Of a stretch of DNA of 64,000 nucleotides, positions 49,765-56,863 are shown one piece after another. The DNA is taken from NCBI RefSeq assembly GCF_000725485.1, contig NZ_JOAG01000012.1, positions 186,001-250,000 on the forward strand, given 5' to 3'. Origin of the DNA: Nonomuraea candida (GTDB lineage: Bacteria > Actinomycetota > Actinomycetes > Streptosporangiales > Streptosporangiaceae). Under the pieces are notes generated by a model, which made no database searches, had not been told where the DNA came from, and saw nothing but the letters and a program-made list of their open reading frames with translations. A program made the position numbers and the translations under genes. Position 1 is the stretch's first letter, and each line of letters starts with the position of its first letter.

Positions 49765-49834
49765 GACCGGCCTGGGGAAGTTACGCGGAAATTTCGGTGG
49801 ATTGACTGAAGGGTGCACGTCCCTGTGACCAAGG

Positions 49835-51067
49835 TCAAGGGATTCGCGACAATCCTCCCGGCAATCTTCCCGAGTCGACCGAGTCGAGCACCCGCGCCGC
49901 GCCGCCGAGCGCGGCCGCGTCGTGCCCCAGCGTGGAGGCCACGACCTGGCAGCCGCCCGCCTCCGCGGCGACCGCGCCGGCCGCCGCCTCGGCCCGGACG
50001 GCGGGCAGCAGCCACGGGGCCAGCGGGACGTAGTAGCCGCCGAGGATCACCACCTCGGGATTGAGCAGGTTGGCCAGGACCGACACGCCCTTGCCGAGGT
50101 TGCCGCCCACGGCGGCGAGCGTGGCCAGCACGTCGCGGTCGCCCGCGCGTGCCAGGCGCACGACCTCCTCGACCTCGACCTGGACCTCCGCCGGCGACGG
50201 GTCCTTGCGCAGCACCGCCCCGATGCCGGCCATGGCCTCCAGGCAGCCGCGCCGGCCGCAGCGGCAGGCGGGGCCGTCGGGGTCGAGCTGGACGTGGCCG
50301 ATCTCGCCGCTGAAGCCGCGCCCGCCCCGGCGCAGCCGCCCGTCGAGGATGACGCCGGCGCCCACGCCGATCGCGCCGCTGAGGTAGACCAGGTCGGAGG
50401 CGCCCGCGTGGGAGCCGAAGCGCTGCTCGGCCAGGGCCGCGAGGTTGGCGTCGTTGTCGACCTGGATGGGAAAGCCCGGATCACGCAGCGCCTTGGCCAG
50501 GTCGCCGCCGAGGTCGGCGTCGTGCCAGCCGAGGTTGGGCGCGACGCGCACGCTGCCCTGCCGGTCGACGAGCCCCGGCACGGCCACGGCCAGCCCCAGC
50601 ACCTGGCGCTCCTCCTTGGCCATCCGGCCGACCACCCGCCTGATGATCGCCCCCACCCCGGCCACGCCCTGGCTGACGGACCCGCCCCCCGAGAACGCGC
50701 GCCGCCAGGTCAGCAGCCGCTCCCCCGCCAGGTCGGTCGCCACGGCGGACACGGTGTCGACGCTGATCTCCACCCCGATGGCGGCGTACGGCGAGCCGTC
50801 GAGCACGAGCATCGTGGCCGGCCTGCCGACGCGGTTCTCGGTCAGCCCGGTCTCGCGCACCAGCCGCCGGTCGATGAGGTCGGCGACCAGGCTGGAGACC
50901 GTCGCCTTGTTCAGCCCGGTGGAGGCCGCGATGTCGGCGCGCGAGCAGGGCGCGTGCTCGCGGACGAAGCGCAGCACGACCGCGAGGTTGGTGGCCCGTA
51001 CGTCGGCGAAGTCGGCCGGCTGAGGGCCGGTCGTAGAAGTGATCAATATCAGCCCCGTTCCCGCCAT
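49835..51067 (-). CDS. ROK-family transcriptional regulator (XylR/NagC-like)
   Basis: A 410-aa regulator. The winged-helix head is NLAVVLRFVREHAPCSRADIAASTGLNKATVSSLVADLIDRRLV. The ROK sugar-kinase-like body follows: AIGVEISVDTVSAVATDLAG, DNDANLAALAEQRFG, LSGAIGVGAGVILDG, and the zinc motif GEIGHVQLDPDGPACRCGRRGCLE. The ATP-binding part of true kinases is absent, as expected of a regulator. Start ATG 51067 is preferred; TTG/GTG codons up to 51109 would lengthen the N terminus. Divergent from the ABC importer genes, with an operator-like inverted repeat between. Confidence 0.92.
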   Translation of the reverse strand: MAGTGLILITSTTGPQPADFADVRATNLAVVLRFVREHAPCSRADIAASTGLNKATVSSLVADLIDRRLVRETGLTENRVGRPATMLVLDGSPYAAIGVEISVDTVSAVATDLAGERLLTWRRAFSGGGSVSQGVAGVGAIIRRVVGRMAKEERQVLGLAVAVPGLVDRQGSVRVAPNLGWHDADLGGDLAKALRDPGFPIQVDNDANLAALAEQRFGSHAGASDLVYLSGAIGVGAGVILDGRLRRGGRGFSGEIGHVQLDPDGPACRCGRRGCLEAMAGIGAVLRKDPSPAEVQVEVEEVVRLARAGDRDVLATLAAVGGNLGKGVSVLANLLNPEVVILGGYYVPLAPWLLPAVRAEAAAGAVAAEAGGCQVVASTLGHDAAALGGAARVLDSVDSGRLPGGLSRIP

Positions 51068-51148
51068 GAGATGACCCCAGCATGCCGCATCACGGGCTCC
51101 CTTCACCAACCTGTGACCACCGCGCTCACTTGTGGCTGCTGCGACAGT

Positions 51149-51186
51149 CTACTAATTTGTTTGGCTGGAATACCAACTAATTGTAG
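51149..51186. promoter_or_regulatory. Imperfect inverted repeat, probable ROK operator
   Basis: CTACTAATTTGTTTGG (51149-51164) faces CCAACTAATTGTAG (51173-51186) across 8 nt. The A/T-rich arms with TTGG/CCAA toward the centre recall XylR-type ROK operators. It is placed between the ROK gene and the importer genes, the AT-richest point of the locus. Confidence 0.6.
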
Positions 51187-51268
51187 CGGTGGCCGCGTGC
51201 GGCGGTCCACAGCAGGCAGCGGGGTTCGTGCCGGGAGGCCATCCCCCACTCCGAGAAGGGAGCGAGCC

Positions 51269-52909
51269 ATGCCCACGTCCACGACTCGCCGCGGATTCCT
51301 CGGCCTGGTCGGCGCGAGCGTCCTGGCAGCGGGCTGCGCCGAGAAGAGACAGGTGTCCAAGGGCACGGCCGTCGCGGCCGACAAGCTCAAGAGCCTCGTG
51401 CCCACGCGGATCCCCTTCGAGATCCCCGGGCTGAAGCCCGACCTGCCCGGCGCCGAGTTCGTCCAGCCCGGCTTCCTGACCCGCCCCGCCACCATGGTGC
51501 AGGCCGTCACCGCCAAGCCGCTCACCAGCGGCAAGGAGGTGGCCGCGATGACGCCGCTGTGGGGCACGGTGCCGCCGGGCCTGGGCAGCAACTCCTACTA
51601 CGACACGGTCAACGAGCGGCTCGGGGGCGTCGTCCGCTTCAACATCTCCGACGGCAACACCTACGGGCAGAAGCTCAGCACCCTGCTGGCCAGCGGCGAC
51701 GTGCCCGAGATGGTGATGGTGCCGGAATGGGAGCTGATCAAGATCGGCCACTTCACCGAGGCGGCCAACAAGCTCTTCGCCGACCTGTCGCCCTACCTGG
51801 CCGGCGACAAGGCCAAGGAGTTCCCCCTGCTGGCCAACTACGACACCGCGGCCTGGCAGTACGGCGTCTTCGGCAACGTCCTCCAGGGCATCCCCTGGCA
51901 GAACGACCCGTACCCGTTCGCGACCTTCGTCCGCCAGGACATCCTCCAGGAGCTGGGCCTGCAGCACCCCAAGAGCGGCGACGACCTGCTCGCGCTCGGC
52001 AAGGCGATCACCGACGCCAAGGGCAAGCGCTGGGCCTTCGGCGGCGGCATGGAGCAGGAGATGCAGCGGGCCTTCGGCGCGCCGCGCGAGTGGCGCAAGA
52101 AGAGCGACGGCACCCTGGAGTACAAGTACGAGACCGCGGAGTTCGCCGCCGCCATCGAGTTCATGGTCAAGCTCTTCGAGGCCGGCTACGTGCACCCCGA
52201 CGTCGTCGCCAACAAGGACGCCGACAACAAGGGCATCTTCGGCAGCGGCCAGATGGTCATCTACCGCGACGGCCTGGGCGCCTGGCACGAGAACCTGGGC
52301 CGCTTCCAGCCCGACAACCCGAAGTTCGACATGCAGATCGTGGACCCGTACCCGGCGCGGCCCGGCGGGAAGACGATCATGTGGCGCAACGAGCCGGCCA
52401 GCATGTTCGTCTTCATCAGGAAGGGCCTGGGCGACGCCCGCACCCGCGAGCTGCTCGCGCTGTCCAACTGGACTTCGGCGCCGTTCGGCACCCAGGAGTA
52501 CGAGCTGGTCCACAACGGCGTGGAGGGCAAGCACTACACGATCGACGACGGCAAGGTGAAGCAGACCGCGCTCGGGCGCAAGGAGGTGGCGCCCACCTAC
52601 ATGTTCCTGTCGGGACGGCCCAACGCCAACGCGATGAGCCAGTACGAGGGCCTCGTCCAGGCCCAGCACGACTGGCAGACCGAGGCGTCCAAGCTGCTGG
52701 AGAACGACCCGTTCGTCGGCATCCGGGTGGAGAAGCCGTCCCGGATGGCCGGGCTGACCGTGCCCACCGAGGACAAGATGCAGGAGATCTTCCGCGGCAA
52801 GCGCCCCGTGTCCGAGTGGCCCAAGATCGTCAAGGAGTGGCAGGACCAGGGCGGGAACGAGGCGCGCGAGTTCTACATGAAGACCGCGCGCGAGAACGGC
52901 AGGCTGTGA
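51269..52909 (+). CDS. Sugar-binding lipoprotein of an ABC importer (LplA-like)
   Basis: A 546-aa extracytoplasmic solute-binding protein. The N terminus has a Tat-type motif and lipobox (TTRRGFLGLVGASVLAAGC, lipidated Cys about residue 22). The mature part has the usual clamshell marks: YGQKLSTLLASGDVPEMVMVPEW, QGIPWQNDPYPFATFVRQDIL, FGSGQMVIYRDGLGAWHEN. The length is that of family-1 proteins for oligosaccharides such as those with LplB/YtcP permeases. ATG 51269 follows GAAGGGAG. No ATPase gene is in the operon, so a shared MsiK-like ATPase is presumed. Confidence 0.92.
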   Translation: MPTSTTRRGFLGLVGASVLAAGCAEKRQVSKGTAVAADKLKSLVPTRIPFEIPGLKPDLPGAEFVQPGFLTRPATMVQAVTAKPLTSGKEVAAMTPLWGTVPPGLGSNSYYDTVNERLGGVVRFNISDGNTYGQKLSTLLASGDVPEMVMVPEWELIKIGHFTEAANKLFADLSPYLAGDKAKEFPLLANYDTAAWQYGVFGNVLQGIPWQNDPYPFATFVRQDILQELGLQHPKSGDDLLALGKAITDAKGKRWAFGGGMEQEMQRAFGAPREWRKKSDGTLEYKYETAEFAAAIEFMVKLFEAGYVHPDVVANKDADNKGIFGSGQMVIYRDGLGAWHENLGRFQPDNPKFDMQIVDPYPARPGGKTIMWRNEPASMFVFIRKGLGDARTRELLALSNWTSAPFGTQEYELVHNGVEGKHYTIDDGKVKQTALGRKEVAPTYMFLSGRPNANAMSQYEGLVQAQHDWQTEASKLLENDPFVGIRVEKPSRMAGLTVPTEDKMQEIFRGKRPVSEWPKIVKEWQDQGGNEAREFYMKTARENGRL

Positions 52910-53847
52910 GCTCTTCGATCACGGCGGCGGCCGGCCCGACCTGGCGGGCCAAGCTCCGCAGGGACTGGCCGCTGCTGGCGATGAACCTGCCCATGCTGCT
53001 GGTCGTCGTGGCCTTCTGGTGGGTCCCGGCGCTCGGCAACGTCATCGCCTTCCAGGACTACAACCCGTACACCGGCGGCATCCTCGGCAGCCCGGTCATC
53101 GGCTTCACGAACTTCGCGCTGCTCTTCCAGGACCCGCAGTTCCTCCGGGCGATCGCCAACACGCTGTCGATCACCGCCTTCCAGCTCGTCTTCTACTTCC
53201 CCGTGCCGATCATGCTGGCGCTGCTGCTCAACAGCATCGTCTCGGCCCGGCTGCGGGCGTTCGTGCAGGGCGTGGTCTACCTGCCGTTCTTCTTCTCCTG
53301 GGTGCTGGTCGTGGCCATCTTCCAGCAGATGTTCGGCGGGGCGGGCCTGCTGGCGCAGGTCCTGCGGGAGAACGGGCACGAGGGCGTCGACTGGATGACG
53401 AACTCCGACACCTTCATCCTGCTCCTCACCTCACAGACCATCTGGAAGGACGCCGGCTGGGGCGCGATCATCTTCCTGGCCGCCCTCAGCACCATCGACC
53501 CGAACCTGTACGAGGCCGCCGCCGTGGACGGCGCCCGCCGCTGGCGGCGCATGTGGCACATCACGCTGCCGGGGCTGCGCCCGGTGATCGTGCTGCTGCT
53601 GATCCTGCGCCTCGGCGACGCCCTGAACGTCGGCTTCGAGCAGTTCATGCTGCAACGCAGCGCCGTGGGCAGCGAGGCGTCCGAGGTGTTCGACACGTTC
53701 GTCTACTGGTCGGGCATCCGCACCGGCGACCTCGGGTACGGCGCGGCGGCCGGGCTGTTCAAGGGCGTGGTGGGGCTGCTGCTCATCATCGCCGCCAACC
53801 GGGTGGCGCACGCGCTCGGCGAACGAGGGGTGTATTCGAGAACATGA
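52906..53847 (+). CDS. ABC sugar importer permease (LplB-like)
   Basis: A 313-aa permease with about six helices, beginning DWPLLAMNLPMLLVVVAFWWV and GNVIAFQDYNPYTGGILGSP, the usual start of LplB proteins. The cytoplasmic EAA loop is YEAAAVDGARRWRRMWHITLPGLRP, which contacts the ATPase. The GTG start at 52906 overlaps the lipoprotein stop (GTGA). Its stop overlaps the second permease start (ATGA). It forms the membrane channel together with the next gene. Confidence 0.94.
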   Translation: MSSSITAAAGPTWRAKLRRDWPLLAMNLPMLLVVVAFWWVPALGNVIAFQDYNPYTGGILGSPVIGFTNFALLFQDPQFLRAIANTLSITAFQLVFYFPVPIMLALLLNSIVSARLRAFVQGVVYLPFFFSWVLVVAIFQQMFGGAGLLAQVLRENGHEGVDWMTNSDTFILLLTSQTIWKDAGWGAIIFLAALSTIDPNLYEAAAVDGARRWRRMWHITLPGLRPVIVLLLILRLGDALNVGFEQFMLQRSAVGSEASEVFDTFVYWSGIRTGDLGYGAAAGLFKGVVGLLLIIAANRVAHALGERGVYSRT

Positions 53848-54764
53848 CGGCCCTGACATCGAGAGCCCGCCGCGCCCCGGCCGGGCTCGCGCCCTGGGAG
53901 GAGCGGCGCCATCCGGCCGGCCAGTTCGGCAAGGGGGCGCTGATCACGCTGATCCTCGTGGCCGTGCTCGGCCCGCTCTACACGATCGTGCTGACCAGCC
54001 TGAGCTCGTCGGCCACGGTCAACGCGGCGGGCGGGCTCGTGCTGGTGCCCGACGGGATCACGTTCGAGGCGTACCGGCAGATCTTCTCCGACACGGTGGT
54101 CAGCCGGGCCGTCCTGGTCAGCACCGGCGTGACCGTGGCAGGCACGCTGATCAGCGCCGGGGTGAGCGTGCTGGGGGCGTACTCGTTGTCGCGCCCCGGC
54201 TCGTTCCTGCACCGGCCGCTGCTGTTCAGCGTGCTGCTGATGTTCGTGTTCTTCCCCGGCATCATCCCGGTGTACCTGATGGTGAGCGGGCTGGGGCTGA
54301 AGGACTCGTACTGGTCGCTCATCCTGCCGACGGCCGTGTCGGCGTTCAACGTGGTGGTGCTGCGCTCGTTCTTCATGAGCATCCCCGGCGAGATCCTGGA
54401 CAGCGCCCGCATCGACGGGGCCGGGGAGTTCCGCATCCTGTTCCGCATCGTGCTGCCCATGTCGAAGGCGGTCACGGCCGTGGTCGCGATGTTCTACGCC
54501 GTGGGCTACTGGAACTCCTGGTTCAACGCGATGCTCTACATCGACGACACCCGCAAGTGGCCGCTGGCGCTGATCCTGCGTCAGTACGTGGTCGACTCCA
54601 ACCCCCTCCCGGCCGCCACGGCCGGCGTCACCGGCGACGCCCCGCCCACCCTGGCCATCAAGATGGCGATCGTCGTCATCGCCGTCATCCCGGCCCTGAT
54701 CCTCTACCCCCTGGTGCAACGCCACTTCACCAAGGGCGTCATCGTCGGCGCCATCAAGGGCTGA
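53844..54764 (+). CDS. ABC sugar importer permease (YtcP-like, MalG type)
   Basis: A 306-aa permease. Helices include LITLILVAVLGPLYTIVLTSL, TLISAGVSVLGAYSLS and LLFSVLLMFVFFPGIIPVYLMV. The EAA loop is LDSARIDGAGEFRILFRIVLPMSKA. The last segment MAIVVIAVIPALILYPLVQRHFTKGVIVGAIKG is the classic end of this family. It is coupled to the first permease by an ATGA overlap and ends the importer operon, 35 bp from a convergent oxidoreductase gene. Confidence 0.94.
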   Translation: MTALTSRARRAPAGLAPWEERRHPAGQFGKGALITLILVAVLGPLYTIVLTSLSSSATVNAAGGLVLVPDGITFEAYRQIFSDTVVSRAVLVSTGVTVAGTLISAGVSVLGAYSLSRPGSFLHRPLLFSVLLMFVFFPGIIPVYLMVSGLGLKDSYWSLILPTAVSAFNVVVLRSFFMSIPGEILDSARIDGAGEFRILFRIVLPMSKAVTAVVAMFYAVGYWNSWFNAMLYIDDTRKWPLALILRQYVVDSNPLPAATAGVTGDAPPTLAIKMAIVVIAVIPALILYPLVQRHFTKGVIVGAIKG

Positions 54765-54798
54765 CCCTGCCTCCGGCGAGAGGGCTCTCGGCGTGGTT

Positions 54799-55695
54799 TC
54801 ACGCCCGGTCCGGGGTGGAGGGGGGTGAGGTTCTGAGGGTTTCGGTGAGGGCGGCGATGCTGTGGTCGCCGTGGCCGGACTCCGCGGCGCGGCGGAGCAG
54901 GTCGTAGAGCGGGGCCAGCCAGGACGTGTCCACGCCCGTCTCCTTGGTCAGGTCCTCGTCGTGGGCGGCGCCGGCCAGGAAGAGGTTCACCGAGGAGGCG
55001 GCGTCGGAGTAGTCGCCGGTGTCGATCTCCCTCGCGTACACCGGCAGCAGGGACTTGATCATGTCCAGCCACTTGCCGGCGAAGCGCACCATGCTGCTCA
55101 CCTCCAGCCCCCGGGACTGGATGGCGGCGGCGCCCTGGAAGAAGCCGGTGAGGGCGGGCAGCAGGGTGGCCCCGACCGCCATCTCGTACAGGGCGGCCAG
55201 GTCGGGCTCGTCGCCCAGGTGAACGGTGTCGCCGCCGAGCACCTTCAGGGCCGGCTCGTACGCGTCGAAGACCCTCTTGTCGCCGCTGTAGTAGAGCAGG
55301 GTCTCCGGGTCGCCCACGGCCGAGGGCACGTTCTTGACCGCGCCGGCCAGGAAGCGGGCGCCGTGGCCGAGCGCCCAGGCGGACATGTCGCGGGCGCCGG
55401 CCGGGGAGCCGCTGTTCAGGGTGACCAGGGCGCGCTCGCGCAGGGCCGCGGCGGCCGGTGCCAGGGCGTCGCGGGTGTCGTCGAAGGTGGTCAGGGCGGT
55501 GACGACCAGCGGCGCGGCCGAAACCGCCGCCTCGATGTCCTGCGCCTGCTCCGCTCCCCTGGCGACGAGAGGCGCCGCCTTGGCGGGGGTCCTGTTCCAG
55601 ACGGTGGTCGGATGGCCGGCCCCGAGGAAGGCCCCGGCCAGGGCCGTGCCCATCGCGCCCAGCCCGATGACGGTCACCGGGTGCTTTGCTGTCAT
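54799..55695 (-). CDS. NAD(P)-binding oxidoreductase of the imine-reductase / beta-hydroxyacid dehydrogenase type
   Basis: A 298-aa protein. The Rossmann motif is VTVIGLGAMGTALAGAFLGAGHPTTVWNR. The middle SGSPAGARDMSAWALGHGARFLAGAVKNVPSAVG resembles imine reductases, where the usual catalytic Lys of hydroxyacid dehydrogenases is replaced. A helical C-terminal dimerisation domain follows (ALYEMAVGATLLPALTGFFQGAAAI). Start ATG 55695 follows GGAG. It is divergent from a HxlR regulator across a nested palindrome, so it is probably the regulator's target and responds to a small electrophile or amine (inference). Confidence 0.88.
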   Translation of the reverse strand: MTAKHPVTVIGLGAMGTALAGAFLGAGHPTTVWNRTPAKAAPLVARGAEQAQDIEAAVSAAPLVVTALTTFDDTRDALAPAAAALRERALVTLNSGSPAGARDMSAWALGHGARFLAGAVKNVPSAVGDPETLLYYSGDKRVFDAYEPALKVLGGDTVHLGDEPDLAALYEMAVGATLLPALTGFFQGAAAIQSRGLEVSSMVRFAGKWLDMIKSLLPVYAREIDTGDYSDAASSVNLFLAGAAHDEDLTKETGVDTSWLAPLYDLLRRAAESGHGDHSIAALTETLRTSPPSTPDRA

Positions 55696-55759
55696 GTGCG
55701 TGCTCCAGTCATAGAGAGTGGTGGCGTGGGCGCCCTCCCCCATGTTGGTGCTTGCGCAT

Positions 55760-55806
55760 ACATTTACTCAAGTACCGACAATTTTGCCGGGTACTCACAT
55801 AAATGT
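55760..55806. promoter_or_regulatory. Nested palindromes in the oxidoreductase/HxlR divergent promoter
   Basis: ACATTTA (55760-55766) mirrors TAAATGT (55800-55806). GTACC (55772-55776) mirrors GGTAC (55790-55794). Both pairs share one centre at 55783. This is a fit for a dimeric or tetrameric HxlR site controlling both genes. Confidence 0.65.
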
Positions 55807-55818
55807 CAGTGTGGAGTC

Positions 55819-56190
55819 ATGAGCGAGACGAAGAAGCGCACGTTCACCTGCGGGCTCGACGCCGCGATCGCCGTGATGGGCGGGAAGTGGAAGGGGCTGG
55901 TCCTCTTCGCGTTGCAGGACGGCGCGCTGCGCTTCGGGGAGTTGCGGCGGGCGATCCCCGGCATCAGCGAGCGGGTGCTGATCCTGCAACTGCGCGAGAT
56001 GGAGAGCACCGGGCTGCTGCATCGCGAGGTCTATCACCAGGTCCCGCCGAAGGTGGAGTACTCGCTCACCCCGTTCGGCCACTCGCTCAACGCGGCGATG
56101 GGGCCGCTCGGCGAGTGGGGCGAGCAGCACCTCGATCGCATCGAGGCGATCGCGTGGGACCAGGTGAGCGGCAGCGGCACCGACCGCTGA
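55819..56190 (+). CDS. HxlR-family transcriptional regulator
   Basis: A 123-aa winged-helix regulator. It has the HxlR pattern: TCGLDAAIAVMGGKWKGLVLFALQDGALRFGELRRAIPGISERVLILQLREMESTGLLHREVYHQVPPKVEYSLTPFG. The single N-terminal Cys (TCGL) is the redox- or electrophile-sensing position in several members. ATG 55819 has GTGGAG upstream. Expected to control itself and the divergent oxidoreductase. Confidence 0.94.
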   Translation: MSETKKRTFTCGLDAAIAVMGGKWKGLVLFALQDGALRFGELRRAIPGISERVLILQLREMESTGLLHREVYHQVPPKVEYSLTPFGHSLNAAMGPLGEWGEQHLDRIEAIAWDQVSGSGTDR

Positions 56191-56214
56191 GCGGCGGGGC
56201 GGCCCACCTCCGGT

Positions 56215-56283
56215 GGTGGCGCGGTCGCCGGTGGCGGCGCGGCCTCCGGGTGGCGCGGCCTGCGGGTGGCGCGGTCGCCGGTG
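56215..56283. repeat. Repeats at the hxlR/56304 convergent junction
   Basis: GGTGGCGCGGTCGCCGGTG occurs at 56215-56233 and 56265-56283. Related CGGGTGGCGCGGCCT copies lie between. Together they fill most of the 113-bp junction. Confidence 0.7.
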
Positions 56284-56303
56284 ACGCGCCCGGGTGGGGA
56301 CGG

Positions 56304-56756
56304 TCAGGAGCGCAGCAGTTCGTACGCCGCGTACGCCGTCACTCCGTACGCCAGATGCGGCAGCAGGTCCGAGACCCACGCCGAGGCCGGCCATTCGCGC
56401 GGGTTCGTGACGCCCAGCGCGGTCAGCGGGGCGTTGGAGCCGGTCATCGCCAGCGCGGTCAGCGCCAGCACCCCGGCCGGGCACGGCGGCCGCCGGCGGG
56501 AGGTCAGGAGCCCGTAGCACAGGGCCGCGCCCGCGCCGGTGGTGTAGCCGAGCAGCGCGCCGAGCGCCTCCTTGCGGTGGTCGGCCCGCTCGCCCTCCCC
56601 GAGGCTCACGCCGGCCAGGTCGCTCAGCCTCGCCACGGCCCGCCGCGGGGTGCTGCTGGCGCCCCGGGCCCGGACGGCCATGTCGAGGTATGAGGCGAGG
56701 TTGAGCGCGCTGGTGCCCGCGGCGCCCGCGATCAGGCTCTTGACCAGTGTGTGCAT
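56304..56756 (-). CDS. Small hydrophobic membrane protein of unknown function
   Basis: A 150-aa protein with about four hydrophobic segments: LVKSLIAGAAGTSALNLASYL, LGALLGYTTGAGAALCYGLL, AGVLALTALAMTGSNAPLTAL and LPHLAYGVTAYAAYELL. A charged loop (SLGEGERADHRKEA) separates the first two. Start ATG 56756; an in-frame codon 8 residues upstream is less likely. Not recognised as a named family. Single-gene unit between hxlR and the GH74 gene. Confidence 0.75.
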   Translation of the reverse strand: MHTLVKSLIAGAAGTSALNLASYLDMAVRARGASSTPRRAVARLSDLAGVSLGEGERADHRKEALGALLGYTTGAGAALCYGLLTSRRRPPCPAGVLALTALAMTGSNAPLTALGVTNPREWPASAWVSDLLPHLAYGVTAYAAYELLRS

Positions 56757-56863
56757 GCGCGCACTGCTACCCGGGAGCACGCCCCCCAGACAGGTTCGGC
56801 CTCGTCGGGGAGGCGCTCGTGGCGGGCTCCCGGGCGCGGGTGGCGCCTCCCCAGGCCCTTCCC

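Noticed and set aside
46995..49805. Long plus-strand open frame across the GH3 gene
   Set aside because: Low-complexity Gly/His/Val sequence without domains, exactly opposite a well-conserved GH3 enzyme.
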